64,000 nucleotides of DNA from Limnephilus marmoratus (GCA_917880885.1 OU862908.1:56379819-56443818); one strand, 5' to 3'; shown: positions 1 through 12,531, counted from the first letter of the stretch. Notes: a model not told the origin generated them from the sequence alone. Translations and numbers: made by a program.

Positions 1-480
1 CTTGTAACTTGTAGAACCACATACGCCATTCCCGTTTCATCAAATGGATTTATGGTTCATGGTGGTAGTTCTATCGTCAGAATATTTTCAAACCTATTTT
101 TAAAATTATTATGGAGGGCATTTAAATGTTGAACGTATGTCTAAATATCCTCATCAATACAAGTTTGGAAACAAGGGGAATTTGCGCCGACTAATATTTT
201 GCTTCATCAATTTCAATTTTCCAAGAAAAACCGAAATTACACTCTTAGCATTCATTAAATTTAGGCTGTCCCCTTGTAACTGCAAGTTAAAATCAGTATT
301 TTTTTTAACAAATCTGACAAATACGCGATGTCTGCTTTCAATTTGATCAGGTTTTCTTTTAAATCTGGATCTTTACTCTCCAGAAACTCTAAAACTGATC
401 CAAAAAGTGAGTAAAATCTTGTTTTACATGCACCTTTCGATAACCAGCGACTTCAGTATTTAGTAATGCTTTTTTTAAAG
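1..480 (-). pseudogene. Degenerate hAT-like (ZBED/SCAND3-type) transposase fragment
   Basis: Translating the minus strand across changing frames gives pieces such as FLESKDPDLK (after one frame change), VFLGKLKLMK, HLNALHNNFKNRFENIL and INPFDETG. This order matches the C-terminal half of the hAT-derived transposases related to ZBED5/SCAND3: a helical insertion region, then the conserved RF...PF segment before the dimerisation domain. Several stops and frameshifts interrupt it, so it is dead. It runs off the left edge of the window, so the hATC domain, if kept, lies outside. The family call rests on remembered motif order and not on a search. Confidence 0.42.
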
Positions 481-1844
481 TCTTAATATGACCATTTTTC
501 ACCGAAATATGGCCAATCAAAAATCACAGAAAAATTAGGAATTATTTTTGCTCCCTTAACTTTTTTGAGCTGTGTATTATCTTTAGGTAAAGCAAAGCCA
601 ACATTTTTGTTCTTTACTATCGAAACCAGATTTCGTGGACCCCCTCTTACGACTTGTGGATTGTGGACGTAGACCCCCGTCAAGTCTCCTGTGGACCTGG
701 ATCACTTTGGGAATTGGTTTAGATCAAACTTTTCACTATGATAGTAATGGAGACACAACGATTTCTATCAGACCTATGTGAGCTGTGACAAATACGGTCT
801 CCTGTGATTGAACGGGATGGTAAAAATAACCCAAATTAATATATTGAAAGAACAATATTGTTACATTAAATGGATACCTACTAAGCTGAAGGAAGCAAAT
901 TCATTATAATGTAGTAAACATGTAGAGTGACCATAAAAATCAACTCTTATTCTAATATAAATAAAGGAAAATTACTAATACAATTAAAGTAACAAATGTA
1001 CATCGAAAATTAAAACTTTTCAAAACAAAAATAAATTAAGGACTTTATTAATATTCTGAAACAAGGGAAATACGATTTATATTATCTTCACAGCGCTGAA
1101 AAAAGCTGTTCAAAAGAAGGGGTGGCCTCTAAACGTTGTATAACTCTCTCATTATGTTTCAAATGGATACAAGACTTCTTCAGTCATCAGAATTATTGCA
1201 TAATTATTACTCTTCATGTATGCCAAGGGACGTGCATTCCTTGACCGGAAGGATATACCTTCTTCCACAAGCCATAACCACGAAGGGAACGGGGTAATAT
1301 AAACCCAAGTCACGTGAGAGCATCAAAGGAGTTATGCCTACACAAAAGTGTTTAAGAGAATGTATAATGCGTTTTTTAATGATAAATTCATTGCCATTAA
1401 TGTGAAAATTGTTGCTCGTAGATTGTACTATTATGAATTGTTAATTGCCCATTATACTATACCCTGCGCACACCGGAAGTACTTAATTGTATGTAGATAC
1501 AAGTGGGAATTTGATGCATTAATTTATTTAATATTTTTTCTATATATAGCTGCTCTTTGATTGATTGTAAATAGTAAAAAAAAATTGGATTTATTATTGG
1601 AGCTTGCAGCAAAAACTAAAAATCATTATTCTCTCATTTCATATGAACCAAACATAAGGATTGGTAAGATTTGCTTTAAGATTTATTTTTTAAATTCAAC
1701 ATTTGCAGTAATTTGGCAGGAAGAAAATTAAATGCAGTTTTTTTTATGAAGACATGCTTTTTTTTTAATCCATCCACGTTTTAAAAAAAAAGTTAAGTAT
1801 CTACCTCTTTAACAAATTTTTATCAAATCGGTTTTTCATTGCTG
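481..1844. other. AT-rich stretch, no gene recognised
   Basis: Short open frames at 483-683 (minus) and 1348-1560 (plus) have no recognisable motif. The first lies directly upstream of the hAT-like fragment on the same strand and might be more of it, but I could not align it. No tRNA, repeat boundary or promoter is evident. Confidence 0.5.
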
Positions 1845-2204
1845 ACGGTTGTGACCCCTACTCTGATTTCAATGTTGGACAAGGCTCTTCCACTCCTGGC
1901 GGTAGTGCGCTGCGTGGAGAGCTTTGGACACAACGCTGGACGTACCGGACGCCAGTGATGTTTGGTCACACCAGCGCATTGGTGACCTTCATCTGCATCT
2001 TCTGCCTTCCACTTTGCCAGCGACTATGAGTTTCTTCAAATTGTATTTCTCCAGTTTGGCGAGAAACGTTTCCAATGTATCTTGATACGTTGTATGCAGT
2101 CAGTTGAAAGCCTATTGTGGATGTGAAAAATGGACACATTTGTCTGGCTGTCTATGGAATCCTGAACATTTTTTCCAGCACTATATTTCGAGGGCATCTA
2201 TCCA
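1845..2204 (-). pseudogene. LINE reverse transcriptase 3' remnant (RTE-like tail)
   Basis: Minus-strand reading gives LIVAGKVEGRR, RSPMRWCD and AAHYRQEWKSLVQH in this order, with frame changes between them. This GKxxGRRxRGRxPMRWxD...DRxxW pattern is the usual C-terminal tail of insect LINE polyproteins often annotated as endonuclease-reverse transcriptase. No catalytic domain is left. The fragment is cut at its left end in coding sense by the 3' target duplication of LINE-A (2205-2214), so LINE-A landed in or next to this older repeat. Confidence 0.58.
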
Positions 2205-2370
2205 GACAAAATCGTTTTTTTTTTTTTTTTTTTTTTGGTTTTAGGCAATTCACCCTGAAAAGAGTGCTTTGTGCCGGTAATAGTTAAAGTGGATAAAAAA
2301 ATTCGGTTAATCTATTGGTAAAATAATAAACCAAATTAAATATTGGACTCATTTAGATCACTAAAACAAA

Positions 2371-4565
2371 TTAAATATTGAATTCATTCAGGTTAATAAA
2401 CTTACATAAAGCTGTATGAACACGAGAATTGTTAAGAGATAAAAGGTATGAAATGTTAAGGGGGGACTGGTGTGTGATTTTAATAAGCAGGCGGTATATG
2501 TTCTTGAAAGATGAATGGTTTTTACAGTTAAAGAAAACGTGGTCGAGGGTTTCCTCTTCCACACCGCACTGGCAGACCGGATCATTTAAAACTCTAATTC
2601 TAGACAAGTGAGATGCAATTGAACAGTGACCAATTCTCATTCTCGAAATACATGAAATGAATCGTTTTGAAAGTTTTTTACCGTGAAACCATGGCTTAGC
2701 AGGGATATGGTTTTGAATTCCAGCATAGAAAGATCCAGTTCTTATTTTGGAGACTGCCCAATTTTCTTCCCAGGCACGAGTCATGTTGGATTTAAGAATC
2801 GGGAAGACATCGGAGATAGGAATTCTAAAATTTAGTGGGATAGTTCCGGAATCTGAACCAGATTTGGCGAGAAAATCGGCCATCTCATTACCCTCGATAC
2901 CCAAATGGGCAGGGACCCAGGCCAATATCGTCTCAAACCCAGATTCACTTAGAGAATTGAGAAGATTTTTTATTTTACATATAATATTGTCTTCCGGATA
3001 ACATAGAATATTTGACCTAATTTTATTTAGAGCACTTAACGAATCAGTACATAGTAAGGCTCGATGAATGTTGAGAACCTGGATTTGATTTAGCGCTTGT
3101 TCAATTGCAAAGCATTCAGCTGTAAATATGGAAGCTTCTTTCGGTAATTTATAAGAGAGATTGATGTTGAATTCTGGACTATATATCGATGCTCCACATC
3201 TTTTATTTTCAAATTTGGAACCATCAGTGTAAAGGATGGAAAATCCAGGGAATTTTGAAGCCACAATGCTTTTAAAACAATCATCCACATTTTGAAATTT
3301 ATTTGGGGAAGAAAAAATATTCTTGTGAAAGACTGATGTTATTGTGTTGGGCATAAAAGTGATTGCCTTAAATGGAATATTGTATATAGGGAGATTGGGA
3401 ACTTCTTGAAGATATTGGAGGGAAGATGATAGAGAATTATAGAGTTGAAAACTTTTAATTAGGAGAGGAAAACATTGTTTTTCTCTCAATCTTTTGTTAG
3501 AATTCAAATTAACACTTAACCGATGAATACTTTGTTTAATAGGATGATGTGATAAAGATAAAGCCTTGAAAATATATTTATTGGCAAGGAATTGCCTTCT
3601 GAAATATAATGGAGGCTCCCCACATTCCACCTGAAGCGCATTAATTGGAGAAGACTTCATAGCTCCAATAATCATTCTGAGGGCTTTTGATTGGATTCTT
3701 TCCATTTTCTTATCTAAATATTTAGGGAGTGGGTCAAAAAGGAATGAGCCATAATCCAAGTGGCTCCGAACTAGGGAATTATACATTAATTTAAGTGTGG
3801 TAGGATGAGATCCCCACCATACTCTGGAAACTGCTCGCATCATATTAAGTCCCTTTTCACACTTTGTAGAAATTATCTGAATGTGTGGAAGCCAGGAAAG
3901 TTTATGGTTCAAAAGAAGACCAAGGAATTTGATTTGAGTAGCGGTTTGTAGAGGCACATTATCAAAAGAGATTGAGAAGTGGGGAATTTTTCTTTTGCGC
4001 GTGAAAGTCACGACCCTTGTTTTAGATGCCGCCAGATTCATCCCATTTATTAACAACCAGCTTTTAATATATTGTAAAGCCAAATTCATTTCCTTAGCTG
4101 CAAGAATAATATTTTTATGTAACAAATATATAAGGATATCATCCGCAAAGTAAAGTCGCTTGATAGAAAAAGGAATTACTGAGTCTAGGTCGCTTATATA
4201 AATATTAAACAACAGAGGACTAATAACAGAACCCTGGGGCAAACCTCTCCATAGTTTGCGCCTTAAGCATTTAGAGGAAGACTCAATAATAATGGACCTA
4301 TCTGAGAGCAAATTAATAATAAATTGGACCAATTTCGGGGGGATTTGTTTTTTAATTAGCTTTTCTTTCAAAACATCCAGTAAAACATCATCGTAAGCTG
4401 ATGAAAGGTCAAGGAAGGTTGCCAATGTATAAGAATTTAGGGATTGAGAAACTCGGATATCAGTTGTGAACAAACTTAAATTATCCATTGTAGATTTCTT
4501 TTTCCGAAAACCATACTGATTTGGTGAGATAATATCTTGACTTTCAACAAACCATTCTAATCTGT
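2371..4565 (-). CDS. LINE-A ORF2, 3' part: reverse transcriptase palm, RNase H and zinc-finger tail
   Basis: This is the C-terminal part of the LINE-A polyprotein, which copies LINE RNA at the nicked target. An uninterrupted frame runs to a stop at 2371. It contains FLDLSSAYDDV (RT motif A), GLPQGSVISPLLFNIY (motif B) and YFADDILIYL (the catalytic DD). The RNase H domain follows, with YTDGSKFENK, FTAECFAIEQAL, CTDSLSAL and WVPAHLGIEGNEMADF giving the D-E-D and H...D residues. A tail CxC...H...C (CQCGVEEETLDHVFFNC) ends it. The open frame extends 15 codons upstream into the LTR at 4566-4611, but those residues are LTR read-through. True upstream coding resumes at 13641 on the far side of the LTR element. 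No internal stop is visible, so this part could have been functional before the LTR insertion. Confidence 0.9.
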
Positions 4566-5651
4566 TGTTATGTTGCTTGCTAGGTAGTTTCTTATGTGGG
4601 CTATTTGCCAAATATTAACACAGTTTGTGTGGGGTTCAAATAATGTACCATCCGGAACTTTGCAGAATCCTGCGCGCCAATACTCGGTTCCCGAGTAATG
4701 TTCTGGATGTAAGAGAGCATGACACAATCTCTGAGCGTGGGCACAATGGAATGCATGATATGATGGTTCGGGTGTTAATTGAAAGATGATGTTCAGAAAA
4801 ATATAGCGTAGTATATATTGATCATATTAACAGTATTACAAATATGTTTAAATTAAACTTACCCCCAGGGATCGGTCGATGGTTTAAATTCTATCTAAGC
4901 TAACTAACATTTATATAACCGTGTGCGGGCGTGTGTGAGCGGGAAGCCTCCATCAAACCGGTGAGGATCCGATCTCGTCAGACCCAGCTGGAACCATCAG
5001 GATCTCCGTCCGGAAAGGGTGCCCTGGAGACGGGTCCAGCGTCTCCAGCACAGGGTGGCTGATCTCAGCGCATTGAGTTCCCATCCATGACAATGTGGGA
5101 GCTCCACGGACGGATGGCCTTGGCTGATGCAGTCCAGAGCGCGTTGTTATGTTAATACAACTCCCGTATGTAAAATAAGGCCTGGATAGCGCCCCGGGAG
5201 TATTATACTTCCTTGGCAGCATGCGCGGTTTCACAACATCGCGCGATGGCAACGATTTGCGGTAGTAAATTATTTAATTTTACATTGCACGCGCGGACCT
5301 TTGCGGTCATTTAATTTACAACACTCGATTAAACTTTATATTTATTCGGTTGAAACTTCACCCATCATTGTGGAAATACTATTCTTACATTTCCTATACG
5401 TTCACCCGTCTGGGTTTAATGTAAATTATAATTAATTGACTGTGCCAACATTTCAACGATTGCCCGTCGGTGAAACGATTCCAGAGTGAAAACCAAAACC
5501 GGAGCCGGAAACCATAGATTCCCGGCCGTCTCTGTGTTGCCTGCCCGTATTCTTAATCACTTTACGAAAATTAAAACAACAATGGTTCTTGTTGTGAAGA
5601 GGTGTTAGAAAAATAATAACTTTAAATAAGAGTTAACACCACTTCATAACA
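4566..5651 (-). repeat. 3' LTR of the gypsy-like element
   Basis: Direct repeat of 12552-13637, 1086 bp, with TG...CA ends and 7-bp terminal inversions (TGTTATG/CATAACA). I see two differences from the other copy: G versus A in CTAGGTAG/CTAGATAG near 4585, and G versus T in ATGCGCGG/ATGCTCGG near 5224. The 99-codon open frame inside it (4953-5252, minus) occurs in both LTRs and has no recognisable domain, so I do not call it a gene. Confidence 0.95.
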
Positions 5652-5665
5652 TTACCCCCCGCGCC
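5652..5665 (-). other. Polypurine tract
   Basis: On the minus strand the bases just before the 3' LTR read GCGCGGGGGGTAA. This is the only purine-rich run abutting the LTR, and its position is that of the plus-strand priming site of LTR retroelements. Confidence 0.6.
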
Positions 5666-7370
5666 ACACAAATGTTTGCCCCTAAACATGAGTACAACCC
5701 TAAAAACTATAACTGCAATAACTTAACTTGAGAAGATCCTCTGGGTATCTAAAAAAAAAACCTTCGACCATTATATATATAAGCATCATAATTTGTAAGA
5801 AAAGTAAGGAAGAGAAATAAAAAAAACTAAATCTACGATTTGGATAACAAAACTTATGATGAATGGGTGTGCCGCAGCTCCAATCGCACCCATCGAGCGT
5901 GCAGCCGGATGGCTGAGCCTGCGATGCAGCCATTCTCAAACTTAAAGATAACTTATGGTTTAATTACAAATTTAAGAAGATGTTACGTGAGCGGAGTCTG
6001 CAAGCACCCACAGTATCGGAATACCGAGTGATAATAAATTGACGAACGTCTAAGACTGCCGTTAACGTTACATCTATGACAGATAATATTCTTAAACATA
6101 AATTGTAGGTAAACTTATAAGTATATAAAAAAAATATTCTCTTTCTCAACACATCAGGATAACTCAAGCGTTAAAGCTTCACTGACCCATAAATAGGGTG
6201 ATTAGGCCAATCAGGCAACACTTTTTAGGGAGGCAAGCCAACCCTCACTTTTCACTGAGTCTACTTCTCCGTTGGAGATAAAACACACTTTGAAAAAACT
6301 CTATCTACTCTACCTGACCTGGTTATTGGGTAAGTTTTCGAAAAGAATTTATACAATAAGACAAAATAATCATCCTTGGAAAGCATTATTTCGTAATAGT
6401 AGAAAAAACTATTAACCTATACACGCACGCAGGTGTGTAAGGTGGTTTAATCCAGTGAAACTGTCAACAACCAATCTTATAGATGTGGTGCAATTAGTAA
6501 TAGTATACATCCATTGTTATAAATGGTGCAATCGGTAATAGTATACATCCATTGTTATAAATGGTGCAATCGGTAATAGTATACATTTATTGTTATAAAT
6601 GGTGCAATCGGTAATAGTATTATCATACTAATTGATAGATAAAATTACTTTTACTTAATAAAACTAAAGTTATAGAAGGAACTTAATGAAAAGATTTATG
6701 CTGAACCAGCTCTTATAATTATAACATTAATTACTATGAATTAATAAACAAAATATCAAAGGTACTAACATAAGTTAACCATTTGTAAACATGACAAGAT
6801 AATTATATTAAAGTAAACAAAAATATGTTTGGTCAAAAGCAATTCTTAAAAAAAAATAAATGCTTAGAAAACAAAGATGTACTGGACCGATACATCTTCA
6901 CTTTCTAAGTAACGGGCGAACGTATAAAATTTGCATATAGTTCATATAAGGAAACTTAGAATACAAGGGGATAGTGGGAAAGTATCACCGTGCATTCCAA
7001 GATTTGGGCAGATTATATAAACCATGATACCTAACTTTCACTTGTTTACTCAAAACCATATTCTACGTAGATTTATTTAAATTATTGACTCATAAATTTA
7101 TCTAGACAACATCATTGTCGTGTAATTAACTCGAGTAAGATACTAGAGTGTGACACTAAATTTATTATGTTTCTTTCTATTATTTGCCTATTTATAATAC
7201 CCTTAAAATTAACTAGGACAGGACTAAAGACTGTCATAATGCTGGGTCGCTCCAACTCGGTTGATCAAGCCGCTTTGTGCTCCCTTGCAATGAAAAATTA
7301 TATGGAATATTTATTAATTGCGAGTACTTGGTAGGGTGGCCAGACCCACCAAGGTACTATCAGAAACCTA
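5666..7370 (-). other. Long env-less 3' internal region of the LTR element
   Basis: About 1.7 kb lie between the pol stop and the polypurine tract. Open frames are all under 80 codons and show no signal peptide, membrane anchor or other envelope-like feature. The stretch is AT-rich and holds a 38-bp tandem repeat (6485-6622). An untranslated region this long after pol is unusual for a compact gypsy element. Confidence 0.7.
6485..6622. repeat. 38-bp tandem repeat, about 3.6 copies, in the LTR element
   Basis: The unit begins ATGGTGCAATCGGTAATAGT and continues TATACATCCATTGTTATAA. Copies differ by one or two bases, for example CAATTAG versus CAATCGG and ACATCCAT versus ACATTTAT. It lies in the non-coding 3' internal region. 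Confidence 0.9.
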
Positions 7371-10300
7371 CTAAACCGGTATATTATCTGACTTGACGAT
7401 GTCTTTCACATGAAAGTCACCAGTTTCTTTACCGTTTAGGTCTGCTAATGTATAGATTAAGTCCGATTTTTTGTTTACGACAATATTTTGCACAAAACGT
7501 GGAGCTAGTTTTTGAGCAAAATAATTTAATGCATTCGACTGAACGAAATTTCTACGCCAAACTCTGTCTCCGACTTGAAAACTAACATGTTTTCTACGCA
7601 AGTTATAATGGTTTGCCCCTTTTTGGTAAGCTTTTAGTAAGGCGTCTGAGACTTGCTCATAAACTGACGATAGTTCTTCTAATTTTTGTGCGTAGATTCT
7701 CTGACAAGTAGAATGTTGTGAATTAGATTCTGTATCAGCTATAGGGTTACGATGCAAATCCCCGTCTAATATTTGCTCTCGACCATGCATAAGGAAATAC
7801 GGAGTAAAACCCGTAGCGCAATTTACGGAATTGTTCATAGCTGATTGAATTTGTGGTAGGAATTTTGACCAATTACGGTGGTCTGATTCGACTAGTATCG
7901 ATAGTGCGGTACCCAAAGTTTGGTTATATCTCTCAACAACATTGTTCTGAGGTGTATATAAAGAGTTATAAAACGGAGGTGGTATATTATAATTACTTAA
8001 TAAGTTCTTGAATTCTTTAGATATAAACTGACGCCCGTTATCACAAACAATGGTGCGTGGTACGCCATGCACAAGAAAGATATTTTCTTCTAAATTCTTA
8101 ACAATACTTTGCGCGGTACCTTTACGCAGCGGAAACAGCCAGGTAAACTTAGAGAAAACGTCGACACAGGATAAAATAATAGTAAAACCGGAGTAACTTC
8201 TAGGTAATGGACCTACCAAATCCAACGATAACATCTGCATTGGACGTGTAACTTTTTTAGGATTTGATGAAATACCGTTAGGCGAGGCCGTACTGATTTT
8301 ATGCGCCTTACAAACTGTACAGCGATTTACAAATTGTTTAATATCCTTGTACATGTTTGGCCAATAATACCGTAATTGTGCTTTTTTATAAGTTTTAAAA
8401 ACGCCGGGGTGACACGACCGAGAAGACTCGTGAATATTACTAAGAATGTCAAATCTTTTTTCCTGAGGAATTACTTTTTTCCACGCGGTATCTTCACACA
8501 GTGCTAAACTAGTCTTTGTATGACGAAATAGTTCATTGTCACGAATTTGGTAGTTCTGAAAACGTTGAGGAAATTCTTGACAACCCTTCCAAATATTTTT
8601 ATACCACATGTCTTGAATATTTTCTGAATCTATAATAGAGATTTCGGCATGATCCATTCGCGAAAGGACATCTGGGACTATATGCTGAGTACCTTTACGG
8701 TGGATCACATCAAAAGAGAATTGAGATAGACGTGAACTCCAACGCGCGAGACGACCGCTGGGATTAGACAGAGAACCTAACCATTTTAGGCTTGAGTGGT
8801 CGGTTACAACTGTAAAATGAGTTCCTTCAATGTATGGTCTAAAATGTGTAACGGAGTCTAGCACGGCTAAAAGTTCACGCTCAGTTATTCCATAATTACG
8901 TTCATGAACGTTTAAGCATCTCGAATAATAAGCAATAGGGTGCTCCTGTCCATCTATAGTTTGAATTAATACCCCCCCAATACCTACGGAGCTTGCGTCG
9001 CAGTGTATAGCGAAAGGTTTGGAAAAATCTGGACAACTTAAAACTGGGGCTGAAGTAAGTGCTTGTTTTAATGCAATAAATGCGGATTCGGCTTCCGGTG
9101 ACCATTTGAAGTTACTAATTCCTTTCTTTGAACCAGTAATACTTGTTAAAGGAGCTGCAATGCTTGAAAATCCTTTGATAAACCGTCTAAAATAACCGCA
9201 CAGACCAACAAATGCCCGAATTTGTTTAGCATTTTTCGGTACAGGAAAATCTTTAATACTATCAATCTTACTTGGATCAGTGCGAAGGCCCTGTGAATCA
9301 ACCATATAACCCAAGTATTTAAGCTCGGCTTTACAGAATTCTGACTTTTTTAAGTTAATGGTGAGGCCCGCGTCTCGTAGACGTTCATACACACGATTTA
9401 GCAATTTAAAATGTGATTTTAAGTCTTCCGATACTAATATAAGGTCATCTAAATAGCAAAAAGCATTATCATCGAACTCGGGTCCAAACAAGGCATCCGC
9501 TAGTCTTTGTAATTCACTAGGAGCATTTTTCAGACCAAACGGCATGCGAGTGAATTCAAAGAGGCCCCGGCCAGGAACTACAAATGCTGTCTTTTCACAT
9601 GATTTTTTGTCTAAGGCTATTTGCCAAAATGCCTTGGAAAGGTCAATCGAGGACACATATCTGGCACCGCCCAGTTTATCTAGGATGCGCGAAATATAAG
9701 GGAGAGGGTAACTATCACGTTCCGTGACGTTATTGATTTTTCGCGAATCAAGACAAAACCTACCTGTTCCGTCTTTTTTTGTTACAATTAATACTGGACT
9801 GGACCATGGTGAACGAGAAGGACGAATAACACCTAATTTTAACATTTCATCAACTTCTGTTTCCAATTGTCTCTGCCGTGCGGGTGAAAGAGGGTAATAC
9901 CGCTGTTTGATAGGTGGCCCTGTTGTATTTATTTTGTGTTTAACCAAGTGTGTTAGACCTAACCCTTTCTTTTCAAAAGAAATTGACTCGAATTTTTTAA
10001 CTATCTTAGAGAGTTCCCTATTCTCTTCAATAGTTAGGGACGAGGCTGGCCGAATAGCCCTCAACCCACTAATATTTCCTTCCGAAACAGAATGAGTAAC
10101 TTTCGAAAACAGCTCCGGTGCGATGTGGAACTCCTTCCAAAAGTTAACTCCTAGAATAATTGAAGGCGACAATGTCGGGATGACGTAGAAAAGAATTTCC
10201 TTTGTGGATGATTTATACGTGACCGGCAATGACATTGTCCCTAGGACTGGTTGGTTTGAACCGTCCGCTGTAGAAACACTAAACTTAACTTTAACTAACT

Positions 10301-10579
10301 TAATACCTAATTCCTTAAAAATTTTATAACTATTGCCTCCTAGACACGACAATGAAGCGCCGCTGTCTAGCAGTCCGCTGTAAAAATTATTTATAATGTG
10401 TACATATGTATAAGGACGATTATCATTCTCAATCGCCGTCTCCCGTGGCAGCGGGCCCACTGTTCCGGTTGACGGGGATGAAAGAAATTTATTAACTATT
10501 TGGAGCCAACTCTCCCACTCGTCTTTCCTCTGCGCAAAGGATGGCTTGTAGCAAGAGAGACTCCGACCTAGTTTTTTGA
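7371..10579 (-). CDS. pol: pol polyprotein of the gypsy-like element (PR-RT-RH-IN)
   Basis: Numbering from the GTG at 10460, domains run as follows. Protease has DSGAS (residue 32). RT has SIDLSKAFWQ (D273) and YLDD (336-339). RNase H has HCDAS (D488), TEREL (E527-E529) and VTDHSS (D554). Integrase has a zinc finger H677-H684-C714-C717 and a DD35E core, D747, D807 and E843, with exactly 35 residues between the last two. The tail has a GPY/F-like segment (APRFVQNIVV). There is no ATG near the start. The frame is open from 10579, inside the end of gag and -1 to it, so pol is most likely made as a gag-pol fusion by frameshifting at 10571-10577 and not from its own start. No stop or frame break lies within pol. 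All key residues are present. Confidence 0.93.
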
Positions 10580-11722
10580 CCTATTATGAGCTTTGTCATT
10601 AATAGCTCCCACTTTAGGATTATTAGACCTTGCGTCCTTCTTCCTGCAACCCTCTACAACATGTCCCGATATTTTACAATATGAACAAAATGGTTTGTTG
10701 TAAAACGTTCTAGAATTTTCGTGTGCTGTTTTTGTATAAGCATTAGGAGTAGAAGAAGACGGTTTATTATATTTATAATTATTATCCATGTTTCCGAGAC
10801 TACTTTTAGTAAAATTGTTGTTATTTGGTTTTCTATAATGATTCTGGCTATAATCTTGGCGTCTATGAATATTATTATTAAAGTTATGTGGTTGTCTAGT
10901 ATTACCATCAAATTTCTCCGATTTATTAGTGACAGGTAAGTCTACCCTTGGTTGAGAAACTTTGACAGATACAAAATCATCCGACAGTGATGCATAAGAT
11001 TCCAAGTTGCCTGCATGAGTAGTCAATTGATCAAAAGTCTCTATATCTCTTGATACTAGTAAATTTGCATACATAGGCAATAAAGCTTTTTTTGCTAACC
11101 GCAAAAGTTCTATTTCTGGTAGTTTAGCTTCAAGCATATTATTTAATGCCTTCATTCTGAGAGTGAATTCTAGTACTGACATACCCTTAGGTTGCGTCAT
11201 GTTAAATAATTTTACCTTAAGATCTGTTTGAAGGTCATTTGCTTCAAATTGTCTAATCAAAAGTTTTGAAAGATCATCCCATTTCAAATCCTGAGTGTAA
11301 ATAGACCTAAACCACAAGAGTGCTAATCCTTCTAAAAGATCGGGAAAAACGCGTACAAGATGATCCTGGTTAAAGTTTTTAGTCCTACATTTCTCCTCAA
11401 TTAATAGCAAAAATTCCCTCACACTACTTTTTCCGTCGTATTTTAATTTCCAATTGTCGACGTTGTTAGAATGTGAATCTTTATAAATAATCTTCGTTTG
11501 TTTAATGATGTGGGCTTTTTTAATAGTTGTCTCGTCTAATTCAGAATCCGATGATTCAGAACCTATATCACTAATAGTAGGCATCTTAATTTCTTTATTA
11601 TAAACTCGTGCCTGTAAACGTAGTTCGTGAGAAGTCGACGATGGATCAATATTTCTGTCTTTTAGTTCTTTTATGAGAACCTCCTTCGAAGCCCCATTGA
11701 TATTTGGTATTGGTGTAGACAT
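10568..11722 (-). CDS. gag: gag structural protein of the gypsy-like element
   Basis: A 384-residue protein with the layout of insect gypsy/Ty3 Gag: an acidic N-terminus, a helical capsid-like core (about residues 90-230, including WKLKYDGKSSVREFLLLIE and ALLWFRSIY), an Asn-rich linker, and one CCHC zinc knuckle CSYCKISGHVVEGC at about 346-359. It would package element RNA in cytoplasmic particles. The ATG at 11722 is the first in the frame after the 0.8-kb leader. The stop (TAG at 10568-10570) directly follows the slippery heptamer, and pol continues in the -1 frame. Confidence 0.9.
   Translation of the reverse strand: MSTPIPNINGASKEVLIKELKDRNIDPSSTSHELRLQARVYNKEIKMPTISDIGSESSDSELDETTIKKAHIIKQTKIIYKDSHSNNVDNWKLKYDGKSSVREFLLLIEEKCRTKNFNQDHLVRVFPDLLEGLALLWFRSIYTQDLKWDDLSKLLIRQFEANDLQTDLKVKLFNMTQPKGMSVLEFTLRMKALNNMLEAKLPEIELLRLAKKALLPMYANLLVSRDIETFDQLTTHAGNLESYASLSDDFVSVKVSQPRVDLPVTNKSEKFDGNTRQPHNFNNNIHRRQDYSQNHYRKPNNNNFTKSSLGNMDNNYKYNKPSSSTPNAYTKTAHENSRTFYNKPFCSYCKISGHVVEGCRKKDARSNNPKVGAINDKAHNRSKN
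10571..10577 (-). promoter_or_regulatory. Programmed -1 frameshift site between gag and pol
   Basis: In the gag frame the codons read TCA AAA AAC TAG. This contains the heptamer A AAA AAC (X XXY YYZ), a standard retroviral -1 slippery sequence, immediately before the stop. Slipping one base back gives AAA CTA GGT, which is the pol frame, open from here to 7371. Known sites usually need a stem-loop or pseudoknot a few bases downstream; I did not fold the region. Confidence 0.8.
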
Positions 11723-12531
11723 GACGGCGTACTTTGATGCTCAAATAGAAATAAATTGTAATCGTAAAGAATTATAAAAAATTTAAAAAAATTAAATTAT
11801 TTGTTATAAAACAAAAGAAACTCTTTACTAACGGCTGTAGTATCATTAGTAATAATATCTCAACTTCTGTTGTATAATTAAAACCAAAAAAAAATTTTTT
11901 TTTTGTTTAAAAAAAATATGCTCCACCCTACTGAGAACAATGAAAAATGGTCCACCCTAATATATTTTGAAGGTTCTTAGATTTCGGCCTGACGGAAATG
12001 TTAATGAAAGATATCATTTAATATGCTGTATATTATCACGTACGTATAAGAATAATATCCACTGATGAACGGATATTTACTACTGAAGTATCGATTGTAA
12101 TTTGAATTTACAATTTGTATTGAAGAACCATGATTTAAATGTCTTGAATATCAGGTATATTAGTATTAAAATCTTGCAATATGATGCAACGTCAATATGT
12201 CTTGACTAAACAAGTGAATAACATCGAAGTAAACATGAATTAGACAGTTTAACATAACCTCATTTATAATCAAGTTATTTATAATAAATGTTGACATAAA
12301 AACTGACAGCTGCAAAAGCATAGATAAATCATAGATTTCTTGAAAGATGAAAGCTTATCAAAACTTTCCCATAGAATAAAGCAAATCATGAGTCATCCTT
12401 ACTAGTATATCTGAGTATATTTGAGGTTATGAAGCATCAGTGTAAACACTAGACATAAGATATTCAATATTATGTCAAATAATCATGAAACAAACATCAA
12501 AATCAACACATCATGCAATCCCTACGAGCCA
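11723..12531 (-). other. 5' untranslated leader of the LTR element
   Basis: About 0.8 kb of AT-rich sequence lies between the primer-binding site and the gag ATG, with no open frame of note. It includes a poly-A/T tract near 11886-11920. Packaging signals would be expected here, but none can be identified by eye. Confidence 0.7.

Noticed and set aside
4566..4611. N-terminal 15 residues of the minus ORF 2371-4611
   Set aside because: Encoded by the LTR and joined to LINE-A by insertion only.
4953..5252. 99-codon ORF, present again at 12939-13238
   Set aside because: Both copies lie inside the LTRs. The ORF has no domain and is a by-product of the GC-rich part of the LTR.
5666..7370. env gene making the LTR element an errantivirus
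   Set aside because: No frame over 80 codons and no signal peptide or fusion-protein features.
11930..11980. Similarity of TGGTCCACCCTAATATATTT to 23700-23725
   Set aside because: Match too short to define a repeat.
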